This document shows positions 42,801-50,685 of a stretch of DNA of 64,000 bases, piece by piece. The notes below the pieces were generated by a model. The model did no database searches. It had not been told where the DNA came from and was given only the letters and a program-made list of their open reading frames with translations. Source of the stretch: Puffinus mauretanicus (lineage: Eukaryota; Chordata; Aves; Procellariiformes; Procellariidae). The position numbers and the translations under genes were made by a program. The stretch covers positions 1,302,001 to 1,366,000 of the forward strand of contig JAJKFH010001315.1 of assembly GCA_023333565.1 (NCBI GenBank). Direction: 5' to 3'. How positions within the stretch are numbered: the stretch's first letter is position 1; the number at the start of each line of letters is the position of its first letter.

Positions 42801-45800
42801 TTTATAGTTTTCAGGATTCTTTAAAAGATGATATATTTTAAAGCTTTATGCAACTGTAGAAGAGAGGTCTGCCTGAAGGTTATCAAACTACTAAAAAGAT
42901 GAATTATTTAAAAATCAGCAAATTTTATTCTGAAATGAAAAAGTGAAAAAACAAAGCAGTTTGGGATAAAAATTTGCAAGAAACATCAACTAGACCTATA
43001 CTCAGGCATAAAAGAGTAGAAGGTATGCTTAAAATCGAATATTTAAACTTTTGCTGTCAACATTCTTGAAATTCTGTATTTTATAACTGCATAATTTCCA
43101 TTGCACGCTTTCTCTAGAAAGCTTTCAGGTGTCCTTCGGACTATGGGAGAACTAATACAACAACTATTTCTTGCATTATCCTTTATCCTTCAACTTTATA
43201 GTCTTTGAAAGCATCTGCCTATAAAGGCATAAGTTTTCTGTGCCATACAGGCTTCAACAGGATGCAATACAGCCTTGAAATGAGGACAAAGATCTCATTA
43301 CACCAGGATGTAAAATATTCCTTTTTGAGATTCTGAGGTGAATGAGTAGGATGTAATTTTAACCCTTCAATACCAAGAGCCTTCCAGTTAGCTGCAGATT
43401 TTCTGCTCTGGTGCGTCTCTTGAAATCAGCACACATATTGTAAGGGACAAGTATCTTCTACAGTCACAGTGACTTTAAACAACAGACTCATGCCTGCTAC
43501 GGCATTTCAACGCAAGAAAATTTGAAGTGTTTAACCTGCTAGGAATTTTCAGCAGTAGTTTGAAACTTACTTCCAGAAATAATTTGTTTTGCCTGTCCCA
43601 GGCAAAGTATGTTCTTAATATGCATTAGCTCTGGATTTTTTGTTTTGTTTTGGTTTGGTTTTTTTTGTTTGGTTGTTTTAGTTTTTTTAACTTCACATGA
43701 AAAATAGATTAGATAGTGTGGAAGGAAGTTACAAGTTTAACAGCTATGTAAACTAAATCTTAACTGGTGTCAATTATTCTGATAAGCATTTCAAAACTCA
43801 AGTCCCATATTCCCTCGGTACAAGAAACTAACACAAGAATTTATCTCTTGGCAGTTACTTGTACTATACGAACTTTTTTGTTCCATTGACATATAAGATA
43901 TTACATTGCTTTCTAAACTGCTTTCAGTTGACTATTTCAACAAAAAGGTAAAGAGATCTATTGCACAATAAATCGTGCACCCATCGTACAAAAATTCCAA
44001 GTAAAACATGTTGGTTTATCTATATATACAGAGTTATAGGAAGCAAGAAAAAATGTTATTGCAACAAGAATTGACTGTAATAGGATGAAATATAAGTCCA
44101 TTATAATCACAGTTTTCTAAGTATGCCGTAGAATAATTTTCATAGAGATATCACTAAACTGGAGAAAGCAGCTGATTACCTATCTTGCTGGTTTAGGAAA
44201 AAAAAAGCTTTACTATTCTATATATCCCCAGATTGATGCAGATCTCAGTCCATGGGCAGAGCTGTAGCAGCTTGCATCTCTCTTCAAATAGGAAGGGCCA
44301 AACCAAAGCTATTGTTCTAAGCATTTAGAGCATGGTACCAAAAGTCTTGCACAAAGCAGATCAGGTTGTTCTTTTGTTCTGTTTTTAATATGTCTTTCAC
44401 ACAGAGACAACAATGGATTCCACTTCCCACACAGAGTTTACTGGGATTTAAAAAGGAAACTTCCAAGTCTAGGTATTCCACTGTTTAAAAAGTTTAATAA
44501 TCCTGATTTTATTTGCCTTCAAGTATGGGCAATCATCAATACTTTTTAAAGCATGTCTCCAGTAACCTTGTCTTGCCAAAGCAAGTACATCAGAAATTGA
44601 AAATCCTTATGAAGTATTTTTGCCCCATAGAAATATGAGTTAGAAAGAAATCAGGAAGTTTATCCTATTACATCTGCAGAGGGCAATAAAACCTAATTAT
44701 TGCCATCATAACTACATTCTCCTTTAAAAGCTTAGACTTATGACAAGCTACCATGAGATGCTTGCTACCCATTTCATTCTCCCTCCTTCTAGATTTGTTC
44801 TTCCCTTTCTGAAATATTAGGCCTATTTAAGAAGCAATAAACTTGCACACAAACCCTTTTCAAGAGTTCTGTTAAAATAGCACAATGCATCTTAAGAGTC
44901 TTTTTTCTAGCTGGTTGTTCTGAAGCAGAACATGAAATCCACTAGTCCCATTAAAGGAATTTTCACTTGGCAAAAAATAAACCGAGGGAACCAAAGAATT
45001 ATTATGGCAACAAATTTCTAAGCATGACTTGCACATGTTCTCTTTGGAAGCTGCTTTATTTGGTTTAAAAAAAAAAAGTAGAGCTAAGAAAAGAACTACT
45101 TCTTGGTCAATAAGCTGGTGCAACCCCTCAAAAGCAGAGGGAGTTTTAATGGTATAGACTGCTATATTTGAAGAGCAATTTTATCATACACAATACATAT
45201 ATATGATATTTTTCATATACTGGAGATGTTCATAGGTAATATTTTTATTTGAGTAATATTACGCTTCTCTAAACCCTTCTATTATTCCTCCAGATTCAGC
45301 TACACACTTCTCAAAAGCTTCTGAAAACAGTATGTATTAAAGAAATAAAAAGCTTTTGGAGCAACACAACCCTAATCACAATTGGTACGAGTCCAGTCCA
45401 CATATCAGTCTTGCATTTTGTCCTATAAAGCCGGGGGATGCAAACCCAGACTATTCACCATTAGGTAGGTCCAACATCCAAAGCAACCAATCAGGCTGAC
45501 TGAAGAGAAACTAGAGGTTTCGCATCAGTAACTAAAATTACTCTGAATTACTTCGCCTCATGTTTCTCCTTTGTACAAGGCAACCATGACACAGGCTCTA
45601 CAGAAGAGCTAACAGAGAGGATCTTTACCCTTGAGCAAAGATATTTAAGCCTGTCCACTGCTGAAAATAAGATGAACCAAAAAAGCCACGACACAAATTC
45701 CTCGAGCAAATGCCCCCCACTGCAAGCTGGTAGCTAAGAGTACCTCATCCTGCTAATCCATAGATTATACACACAAAAAACATCCATAGATTACCTCAGC

Positions 45801-48800
45801 AAGAAAGTAACAAACAAAAAACCTCCAAGCACAGAAGAGATACAGGACAGGTAATTTAATGGCATTTAGGCAGCAATCCACATCTTTAGGTATGTCACTA
45901 AAAGAGCAGATTGCCCTGCTGAAAACTCTTTGTTAGAAAAACTGCAGTTAGAGACAGTCTTTCAAATGAGCAAACTAGAACCAAGTGTAAACTTAAAGCT
46001 AGGTCAAACCCCATGATAAATTGTCATACTCCTGTAATCCTTTGAGACTGACCAAGGCAGAGCTCCCTTACCCTGAAGGCCTGTATTAACTATTTTAGGG
46101 TTTTTTTCCCTTCATAAAAATAATTAAATGATGCAGAATATAACGGACAATTGAAGTTATTTCATGTAAAAACATAAATAACTTACTAGATGGTCCACAT
46201 TTCATACTGTGAAGTCTCCTGTTCCGAGATAAGGATATCATAGTAGATGAAGCATTAGAAACTGCCATTCCAGACACCTTTCACAAAGAACAAAGAAATC
46301 AGCAAGAAACCTTAAAAATCTCTTTATGGTCTATCAGTAAATTTTTAGTAAACTCACTGCTTCATACTAGCTTACTAAAAAGTTATCAAAACACATCATT
46401 GTAAGGAAGTGTAAAAAGCATAGTCCCTCTACTCAAGAGTCCAGTAAAGGAGCAAAGTGCATTATACTTAAAGACAGCAGGCAGATTTTAAGCCAGTTCA
46501 GTCAAAATGTCTGAAACTGCATATCCAAACACTGTCCCCTGTGCCCTTCTCCATACTCCTTTTACTCTCAATTACAGCCTCTATACCATCAATGTGTATT
46601 TAACATAATTCTCAGTATAAACATTCTGCTGTTTTTGAAATTCTTATCACTCAGTTACAGTTCTTTAAAATAATTTTAAAGTACATGCATGCATAAATCA
46701 CTAAACATCATCATAATAACTAACAAAATGTCTTGTAAGGTCCTAAATTCACACTATTTTCCAAGAACCTGATCCAAACTCCAGCAAAATCAACAGGTTT
46801 TTTTGTGGTGGTTTTTTGTTTGTTTTAAAAAAAATTCATAAACACCCAAGTTAGTTTTCAAAACGTTTCCTACCATCGTCTCCTTAATCTTTTCTTGTTG
46901 TTCTAACATGCAAAAACATATGACAACAGACTAAAGCTTTTATTCTCTTGTGTTTCCTTTCTCATAAGCACTTCTGCCTTGAGTTTTCTTGCATTAATTC
47001 TAAATATTGTGGTGAATGAAGCTTTCTTTTTCTCCAATAAATTGCCCTTTGGAATCCCAGTGTTTTTAGTCTATTAGACTTCGTAATCATTTTTATAAAT
47101 TGGTATGTCATGATAACATTGACTCCTCTCCTCATTCTTGCCATATTCACCTATTAATGCAACTTCCACTTCATTCTTCCATCTAGCAGTGGTGCCAGTC
47201 ACAACCCCTCCACTCTCTTCCTGAACTCAAATTATTTACACACCGTGTAAATGAGTGGCATCACTTCTGAACCAGAAACATACTGAGTCTCACCAGAGTA
47301 CCATGACAAGAACTCAATCAATACTTGGCTGGGGGGGCGGGGTGGAAAACCCACAGGTTAGTTGTTAGCAGTTAAAAATCAGTCATGATCACTAGTCATC
47401 CTACAGCTTCTAGGTAAATTGGAGGGACAACATTCTTTCACACCGTTTAATGTGCCTTTGCTAAAACCACATTGCTCAACTTCTCTACAACCTACTACCT
47501 TTGTTCTAGAACTGCCTACATCTGGGCTGAGTAACATTTTTCTCAATGTAACATGAACTTTTTGATCCTCAGAAGCCAATGATTTATAGTAAATTCTTCC
47601 TTATTAACGAAGCATCTAACTACATTTACCTAGTTTACTTAATACAGTAACACAAATGTTACAGCATTTCATATTGTTTCTTCACTTACTTCACCTCATG
47701 AAGAGCAGCAGCTATATCCTCTAAAATGTTCATATTTCAGTGACACATTAATTATAGAATGCAGTTTTCATTAGGGAAAATTCAGTGACAAATACAGTAT
47801 CTGTTAATAAACAGCATTAGCTACAATGTATGATGTCTACAGCGATACAAATAACTGCGCAAAATATTTCCAAAGTAATATGATAAACACCACCAGCTAT
47901 GTCTACATAATTTTATCTAAGGACTTGGTTAGATTTATTGCATTTAATTTTCACGCCCTAGAATTTTATCATTCAAATTTCTCAGTCCTGTAAACGATTC
48001 TGTAAAGTATTTTTAATATAGCAGGTGTTTTCTGTGTTCCAAATACCTACTTAGACATCTGACTGAAAACTGATCTCGGAAGCTATATCATTGACTAAGT
48101 CTTCACAGACATAAAATTCTGCAGAGGGCTTAACCACCATCGCTTAGTGTTGCTTTACCTCTTCCTGTTGAGGAAGCTTATTAAAAGCAAGAACATGTGA
48201 AAATGTATTGTTGTTAGTTTTAGACAGTTCAAATGGCTAGAAGAACCACTGTTCAGGTTCTTACCTTTTTAAAACTAACACTGAATATTTTTTTTTCCTT
48301 TCTCCTAAGCATATTTCTTACTGAAGTTTTCTGCTCAGTAGGCTAGCACACAAGGAAACAAAGAGCCTGTTACTGTATCTTGAATTCAGGGCGGGGGGGG
48401 AACCTCAATCCATAAGCATTTGCTCTTATCAGTGGTTGATTTTGTTACCTGTTTGCAGTTATGTGGCAGGTTTTTCTCTCCATTGAGCTTTTCCCAGAAA
48501 GAGCGGGGAGAAAGCACAGAGAAAGGTCACTCCTCTGCAGAGCCATGAACAAGGGCTACAAAGCAAACTTTCCTCTTCCCACCCTCAAACAAGGGAGCGG
48601 GAACCACACACCCTAATTACATTTCAGCGACATGCCATGAGTGATATAGACGGGTTGCCAAGATAAACCACATCCAAAAACCAGTACTGAGTTGTAGCGA
48701 TCTGATACTTCCAGCTCATTTACTTTTACTGACAAGTGAAAAGGCTCCTGCAAAGCGATTATCGCTGGATAAGCCAGACCTTATATGGAGCAAGGATGCT

Positions 48801-49771
48801 TCATAGGACATATAACTATTTTTGAAGGAGCTAAAGCTCTAGCTACCGTCTTCCTTCACTACTTAAACTCCTTAAACCCCAAGTTTCCTTCTGTTCATGA
48901 CTCACACTCCTTATGCCTGGGATAAAACACACAGTCAACACTGTCTGAAGGACAAGTCCTGAAGAACCACAAAGGGCACAACAGCCATCAGAAATACTGG
49001 CGGTATCATGGTAACGTACAGGTATATTCAGGTAAGATAGGAGAAACACATTATCCCGATGACAACCAGAACACCCGTCCCTCAGACCGGTGCCGCCAGC
49101 CACCCCTCAGAGGGGTCTCGCCAGGCGGCAGCCAGCGCGGGAAAGCCAGGCGCCATCTTGGGTCAGGAGCGACGGTACCACGTCGCCTCCTCAGCCCAGG
49201 TCGCACCACGGTTCGAGGCAACCGACCGCGGCAAGGGGCTGCTCTCCTCGCGGGGGGCTCCTCAGAGAAAAGCCGCACGTCTCGGCGGCCTCGTCTCTCC
49301 GAGGAGGCGCCGCAGCCCTCTCACCAGCGCCCGGCCCCGCCGTGCCCGCCCGCCGCCCCTCACAACGCCCGGCCCGCACCCCCTACCTGCGTCGCCGCGG
49401 CGAGGCCGCCCCCTCTCCGAGGTCCCGCGGCGCTACCTCGGCTGAGGACAGGAGAACAAGGCAGGGTTCGCTCGGCCCGGGCAGCCCACCCCGCCCGGCC
49501 CACCTCAGGGCTGCCGCCCGCGCACCACGGTGGCGAGGAAGGAGCCCCGCTATGCCCCAGTTGGCTCTTACCTGGGGAGCGGTAGGTCCCTGCCGAAGGA
49601 GGGCTGCGCCCGGGCACCCCACGGAGACAGGGCTGGAAGGCAAAGGCGGCAGGTTAGTGACGGCGAGGACTGCCCTCTCCTCCCTCCCGTCCCTGCGCCC
49701 TGCCCGGCGGGAGGCTCACCCGGCAGCAGCCAGGCGCACAGCAGCGCCCCGAGGAGGAGCCGGGCCTCCAT
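9711..49771 (-). CDS. OTOG: OTOG (otogelin), 5' part of gene, 21 coding exons identified
   Basis: Secreted, mucin/VWF-like structural protein of the acellular membranes of the inner ear (tectorial membrane, otoconial membrane, cupula). The exons found sum to 2564 coding bases, about 855 residues, against roughly 2,900 in mammalian otogelin, so about the first third is here; the rest lies beyond position 1. Order seen: signal peptide, short linker, EGF-like module, VWD1, C8, TIL, VWC-like turn, VWD2, C8, TIL, VWC-like turn, start of a third TIL-type module. Each junction has an AG acceptor and GT donor, and phases agree from exon 2 to exon 21. Many stretches match otogelin almost word for word ([30 protein letters not shown]), which separates it from the paralogue OTOGL. 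The neighbour USH1C, head to head, is the same as in mammals. Exon coordinates are in the following entries. Identity is very sure; the exon 1/2 join is not. Confidence 0.93.
11066..11109 (-). CDS. OTOG: OTOG exon 20: 44-base exon, CxC turn
   Basis: Found by the spacing C-x-C-x-x-G-x-x-x-C expected from otogelin (CHCKDGVMSCD): the window reads [15 protein letters not shown]. The acceptor is a pyrimidine-rich run ending TTGCAG, the donor GTGAGT, and phases 2 and 1 fit exons 19 and 21 exactly. It is too short to appear as an open frame. Confidence 0.92.
14425..14474. repeat. A/C-rich low-complexity tract
   Basis: About 50 bases of A with CC and C on the plus strand (AAAACAACC, ACAACAAC), about 75 bases downstream of the OTOG exon 19 donor. 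In the OTOG transcript it reads T/G-rich. Confidence 0.9.
14551..14625 (-). CDS. OTOG: OTOG exon 19: end of TIL 2
   Basis: 75 bases, phase 2 at both ends. Reads [16 protein letters not shown], then a short tail ending in a split cysteine codon, matching otogelin NQCSCHFQGVDYPPGD. Acceptor CTCCAG, donor GTAAGA. Skipping would remove 25 residues without a frameshift. The flanking introns carry complementary low-complexity tracts (see findings). Confidence 0.93.
14716..14876. repeat. T/G-rich low-complexity tract
   Basis: About 160 bases almost only T and G on the plus strand (runs of GGTTT, TTTG and GTTTT), interrupted by single A or C bases. It lies about 90 bases upstream of the OTOG exon 19 acceptor. 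In the OTOG transcript it is C/A-rich. Confidence 0.9.
15233..15398 (-). CDS. OTOG: OTOG exon 18: TIL domain 2
   Basis: Encodes [18 protein letters not shown], then [15 protein letters not shown] and ERCV. This is the TIL pattern (C......Y..C...C..TC........C..GC.CP.G). Compared with the human protein it is shorter in the middle (human has an acidic insert before C..GC.CP). Acceptor GGACAG, donor GTAGGT, phase 1 to 2. Confidence 0.95.
16978..17190 (-). CDS. OTOG: OTOG exon 17: C8 domain 2
   Basis: 213 bases, phase 1 at both ends. Reads [19 protein letters not shown], then [19 protein letters not shown], then [15 protein letters not shown]: a full C8 domain with its conserved cysteines (F..C...V....F...C..D.C.C....C.C..L..YA..C). 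The acceptor is GTATAG at 17191 and the donor GTGAGT. Confidence 0.95.
18667..18791 (-). CDS. OTOG: OTOG exon 16: end of VWD domain 2
   Basis: Encodes [20 protein letters not shown], then SAC and [10 protein letters not shown], aligned with otogelin SPVGVPESTPQLFGNSWKT. FGN.WK closes the VWD domain and DPC opens the next C8. Acceptor AAAAG, donor GTGGGC, phase 2 to 1. Confidence 0.94.
20606..20783 (-). CDS. OTOG: OTOG exon 15: VWD domain 2, C-terminal half
   Basis: Encodes [32 protein letters not shown] and [16 protein letters not shown]. The GLCG motif has Val where CGLC proteins have Cys, again as in human otogelin. The acceptor is CACCAG at 20784; the alternative AG two bases later would create a stop. 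Donor GTATGA, phase 2. Confidence 0.96.
21782..21914 (-). CDS. OTOG: OTOG exon 14: VWD domain 2, middle
   Basis: Encodes [20 protein letters not shown], then [18 protein letters not shown] and PYAD, matching otogelin ([20 protein letters not shown]). Acceptor TTGTAG, donor GTAAGT, phase 0 to 1. Confidence 0.94.
27812..27839. repeat. TA/CA microsatellite
   Basis: (TA)n followed by (CA)n, about 28 bases, in OTOG intron 13. Likely length-polymorphic. Confidence 0.85.
28408..28553 (-). CDS. OTOG: OTOG exon 13: start of VWD domain 2
   Basis: Encodes [20 protein letters not shown], then [14 protein letters not shown] and [16 protein letters not shown] is the hallmark start of a VWD domain, and the exon is almost identical to human otogelin. 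Acceptor TGTCAG, donor GTAAGG, phase 1 to 0. The following intron is the longest one bounded by two identified exons in the left half (6.5 kb). Confidence 0.96.
29438..29484 (-). CDS. OTOG: OTOG exon 12: 47-base exon, VWC-like CxC turn
   Basis: Small exon giving [16 protein letters not shown], aligned with otogelin CTCTSGKWECSTAVCP. It has a consensus TTTCAG acceptor and GTATGT donor and phases 2 and 1 that fit both neighbours. A sequon NLT is present. It links TIL 1 to VWD2. Confidence 0.92.
30348..30456 (-). CDS. OTOG: OTOG exon 11: end of TIL 1 / VWC-like turn
   Basis: Reads [20 protein letters not shown], then VVYEECN, matching otogelin [23 protein letters not shown]..HG followed by a GS(V) turn is the usual C-terminal end of a TIL module. 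Ends in phase 2 with donor GTTAGT; the split codon is a cysteine completed by the next exon. Confidence 0.94.
31649..31774 (-). CDS. OTOG: OTOG exon 10: TIL domain 1
   Basis: Encodes [18 protein letters not shown], then [14 protein letters not shown]: the trypsin-inhibitor-like cysteine-rich module that follows C8. Length 126, phase 1 at both ends (frame-neutral if skipped). Donor GTAAGT. Human otogelin aligns without gaps. Confidence 0.95.
32578..32687 (-). CDS. OTOG: OTOG exon 9: C8 domain 1, second part
   Basis: Reads [20 protein letters not shown], then GW and FQQC, which completes the C8 fold (Y...C...G). A sequon NAT lies at the start. It is nearly identical to otogelin [19 protein letters not shown]. 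The acceptor is GTAAG at 32688; phase 2 to 1; donor GTATGC. Confidence 0.95.
33379..33485 (-). CDS. OTOG: OTOG exon 8: C8 domain 1, first part
   Basis: Encodes [20 protein letters not shown], then [11 protein letters not shown]: a classic C8 pattern (C..L...PF..CH..V.P..F...C..D.C). Acceptor TTTCAG, donor GTAAGT, phase 0 to 2. Human otogelin has the same cysteine spacing. Confidence 0.95.
34320..34450 (-). CDS. OTOG: OTOG exon 7: end of VWD domain 1 and linker
   Basis: Reads [20 protein letters not shown] and ends [12 protein letters not shown]. It matches otogelin GKLTDDVVEFVHSWQE. The FVESW motif is the helix that closes a VWD domain and leads to C8. Phase 1 to phase 0; donor GTTTGG is weaker than the others. 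Confidence 0.94.
35788..36471 (-). mobile_element. CR1 LINE, 5'-truncated, in OTOG intron 6
   Basis: Chicken-repeat-1-type non-LTR retrotransposon, lying in the same direction as OTOG. The 3' end is at the left: the plus strand begins AATCATAGAATCATTAAGG, the complement of the CR1 tail with its ATTCTATG octamer. Minus-strand 36471-35863 is an unbroken frame of 202 codons covering the C-terminal part of the ORF2 reverse transcriptase and the region after it: [54 protein letters not shown] and [20 protein letters not shown]. The first 30 residues are less typical. The endonuclease and most of the RT are missing, so it cannot move by itself. No clear target-site duplication was seen. Confidence 0.93.
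36632..36837 (-). CDS. OTOG: OTOG exon 6: VWD domain 1, C-terminal half
   Basis: 206 bases encoding [20 protein letters not shown], then [20 protein letters not shown] and an acidic end. GLCGNNN is the calcium-site/turn motif of VWD domains. The usual CGLC has His in place of the first Cys, as in human otogelin, so the CXXC pair of multimerising mucins is absent. Donor GTGAGT, phase 1. The CR1 element lies about 160 bases downstream in the next intron. Confidence 0.95.
37238..37356 (-). CDS. OTOG: OTOG exon 5: VWD domain 1, middle
   Basis: Encodes [20 protein letters not shown] and a following acidic/basic beta-strand region, aligning with otogelin VHNDPQCGSSPYTCSRAVSL. Two cysteines of the VWD fold are kept. 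Phase 0 in, phase 2 out, donor GTAATT. No long open frame covers it, so it was found by similarity and splice sites. Confidence 0.92.
37750..37904 (-). CDS. OTOG: OTOG exon 4: start of VWD domain 1
   Basis: Opens [17 protein letters not shown], then [13 protein letters not shown], the conserved beginning of a von Willebrand factor type D domain (C..WG....TFDG). It ends QSFSIQ at a GTAGGG donor, phase 0. Human otogelin reads nearly the same (VYNAGPERDSICRAWGQ). Confidence 0.95.
38123..38215 (-). CDS. OTOG: OTOG exon 3: EGF-like module
   Basis: 93 bases, phase 1 at both ends. Reads CFNGGECV, then CNC, then GPRC: the six-cysteine spacing of a small EGF-like module, as in otogelin ([15 protein letters not shown]). 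Sequons NCS and NAS are present. The acceptor is a pyrimidine run ending CTCAG and the donor is GTGTGT. Because the exon is a multiple of three and symmetric in phase, skipping it would not shift the frame. Confidence 0.92.
38216..46186 (-). other. OTOG: OTOG intron 2 (about 8 kb)
   Basis: Long intron between the linker exon and the EGF-like exon. It contains an A-rich run near 39935-39957 and a T/G-rich tract at 43637-43688. Short open frames on both strands resemble no known protein. No preserved transposon was recognised. Confidence 0.6.
46187..46261 (-). CDS. OTOG: OTOG exon 2: linker before the EGF-like module
   Basis: Encodes a short Ser/Asn-rich linker ending [11 protein letters not shown], matching the otogelin segment (RRLHRAKCAPS) just before the EGF-like module. 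It contains one N-glycosylation sequon (NAS). The donor GTAAGT at 46186 is consensus and leaves phase 1. Two acceptors are possible: GCAG ending at 46262 (75-base exon, phase 1, in frame with exon 1) and AAAG ending at 46278 (91-base exon, phase 0, which would need a different upstream exon). The first is chosen because it splices in frame to exon 1. The 3' end is sure, the 5' end is not. Confidence 0.75.
46262..49719 (-). other. OTOG: OTOG intron 1 region
   Basis: Separates the signal-peptide exon from exon 2. It includes the candidate extra exon at 48847-48916, a T/G-rich tract near 46798-46826 and G-runs near 47331-47343 and 48389-48400. The right end enters the CpG island. Confidence 0.5.
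48847..48916 (-). CDS. OTOG: Possible extra OTOG 5' exon (candidate only)
   Basis: A strong acceptor on the minus strand (pyrimidine-rich run ending CCCAG at 48917) opens a segment whose phase fits the end of exon 1: the G of exon 1 plus GC gives Gly, then [17 protein letters not shown]. Mammalian otogelin has a poorly conserved linker at this place. The 3' limit is unclear. GT at 48862 (54 bases, phase 1, compatible with the next exon), GT at 48846 (70 bases, phase 2, not compatible with it) and GTGAGT directly after the first 11 bases are all possible, and none is a fully convincing donor in context. It could equally be an unused splice-like sequence. Confidence 0.28.
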
Positions 49772-50080
49772 GCGGGCGGGCTAGCGGGCGGTCAGTGGTT
49801 TCCCGCGGAGCTGCGGCCCTCAGCGCCGGCCGTTACCTGCGCCCTGGGCTCATCCCGCCCTTTCGGGCGGGGCGGCCAGGGGGTTTATCAGCCGCCTGCC
49901 CGCCCTCCGCCCCCGGCCCTTCCCCGAGCGCCCACCGGGACGCCGCCCGTCACCCTGCAGCGGAGCTCCCGGCCGGCTGCTGCCCCCGCAGCCGGGCGGC
50001 TCCGGCCCTAGCCCCAGTAACACTTCTCCCTGACTACCCGTGCCGGGCGCTGACCTCGCCGGATCCTTACGTTTATTTCC
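49060..50080. promoter_or_regulatory. OTOG: CpG island covering the OTOG start
   Basis: About 1 kb of GC-rich, CpG-dense sequence in an otherwise AT-rich window, containing OTOG exon 1 (49720-49771). It is the probable OTOG promoter region. No convincing TATA box was seen upstream (higher coordinates) of the start codon. Long open frames across it on both strands are composition artefacts. The transcription start cannot be placed from sequence alone. Confidence 0.8.
49720..49771 (-). CDS. OTOG: OTOG exon 1: start codon and signal peptide
   Basis: The ATG at 49771-49769 opens a frame of 17 codons plus one base, [17 protein letters not shown], then a consensus GTGAGC donor. It is a typical secretory signal peptide: a charged n-region, then a Leu/Ala core. 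Human otogelin also begins with a short leucine-rich signal exon. The exon sits inside a CpG island, as expected for a first exon. It ends in phase 1. Assignment rests on position, CpG context and signal character rather than strong residue identity. Confidence 0.7.
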
Positions 50081-50640
50081 ACTTTTCCGTCCTTCTGGGG
50101 TTTAGGAAACGATTAGTGCCACGGCTTCTCAGCAGGAGCTGAAACCTCCGCCGTGGGGTGGTGTAGGGCTCTGCCCCACTGTAATGCGAACAGACCCGGG
50201 GCTTTGCCTTTGCTCCTGGGAATGTCGCACGACTGAAAACTGCCAGCTTGCGGAGAGCTGCCCGCTTGTGCTGAGAGGCAGCAAATATCGATGCTCAACA
50301 CGGAGCATTGGCCCCGACCCACTGAAACAGGTGTCAGAACTTGCGTAATGAAAGGCATCAGTAAGATATGAACTGAATGCAGCATGCAGCTAAGGTGTAT
50401 GGATTATTTCCGTAGCTTCTTATAACTTTTTTTTTACTATAAATTCACACTCTTGAATTTGGAGCTCTTTGTGGACTCTTTTCCAGTTTTTTTTTTTCTT
50501 GTGATTAAATTTGCTGTCCCTTTTACCTTCCTTCCATTATTTTTCTTCCCTTTTCTCTTCCCTCCGCCTATTGCTGTTACCTTTTTTCTGTTCTTTTCCC
50601 TTTCCCATCTGCTGTTGCCTCTCTCCCCATCGTTCTTCAG

Positions 50641-50685
50641 GGTTGCATATCTTATAACAGAAGCTTTAGAAGCTGCCCGTACCAG
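50641..50685 (+). other. Exon-like segment between the two genes (candidate)
   Basis: A tract of about 160 bases, mostly C and T, ends in CTTCAG at 50640. The next 45 bases are open (in one frame VAYLITEALEAART) and are followed directly by a GTGAG donor at 50686. This has the layout of an internal exon on the USH1C strand, 2.5 kb before its ATG. It might be an upstream non-coding exon of USH1C, an exon of an unannotated transcript, or chance. No family is recognised. Confidence 0.3.

Noticed and set aside
9711..49771. OTOGL (otogelin-like) as the identity of the minus-strand gene
   Set aside because: Residue matches in exons 13, 15 and 21 follow OTOG closely, and the head-to-head USH1C neighbour is specific to OTOG.
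49090..50142. 350-codon open frame on the plus strand
   Set aside because: It lies in the OTOG CpG island, is very rich in Arg/Pro/Ala/Gly, runs antisense across the OTOG signal-peptide exon and shows no domain. High GC suppresses stop codons.
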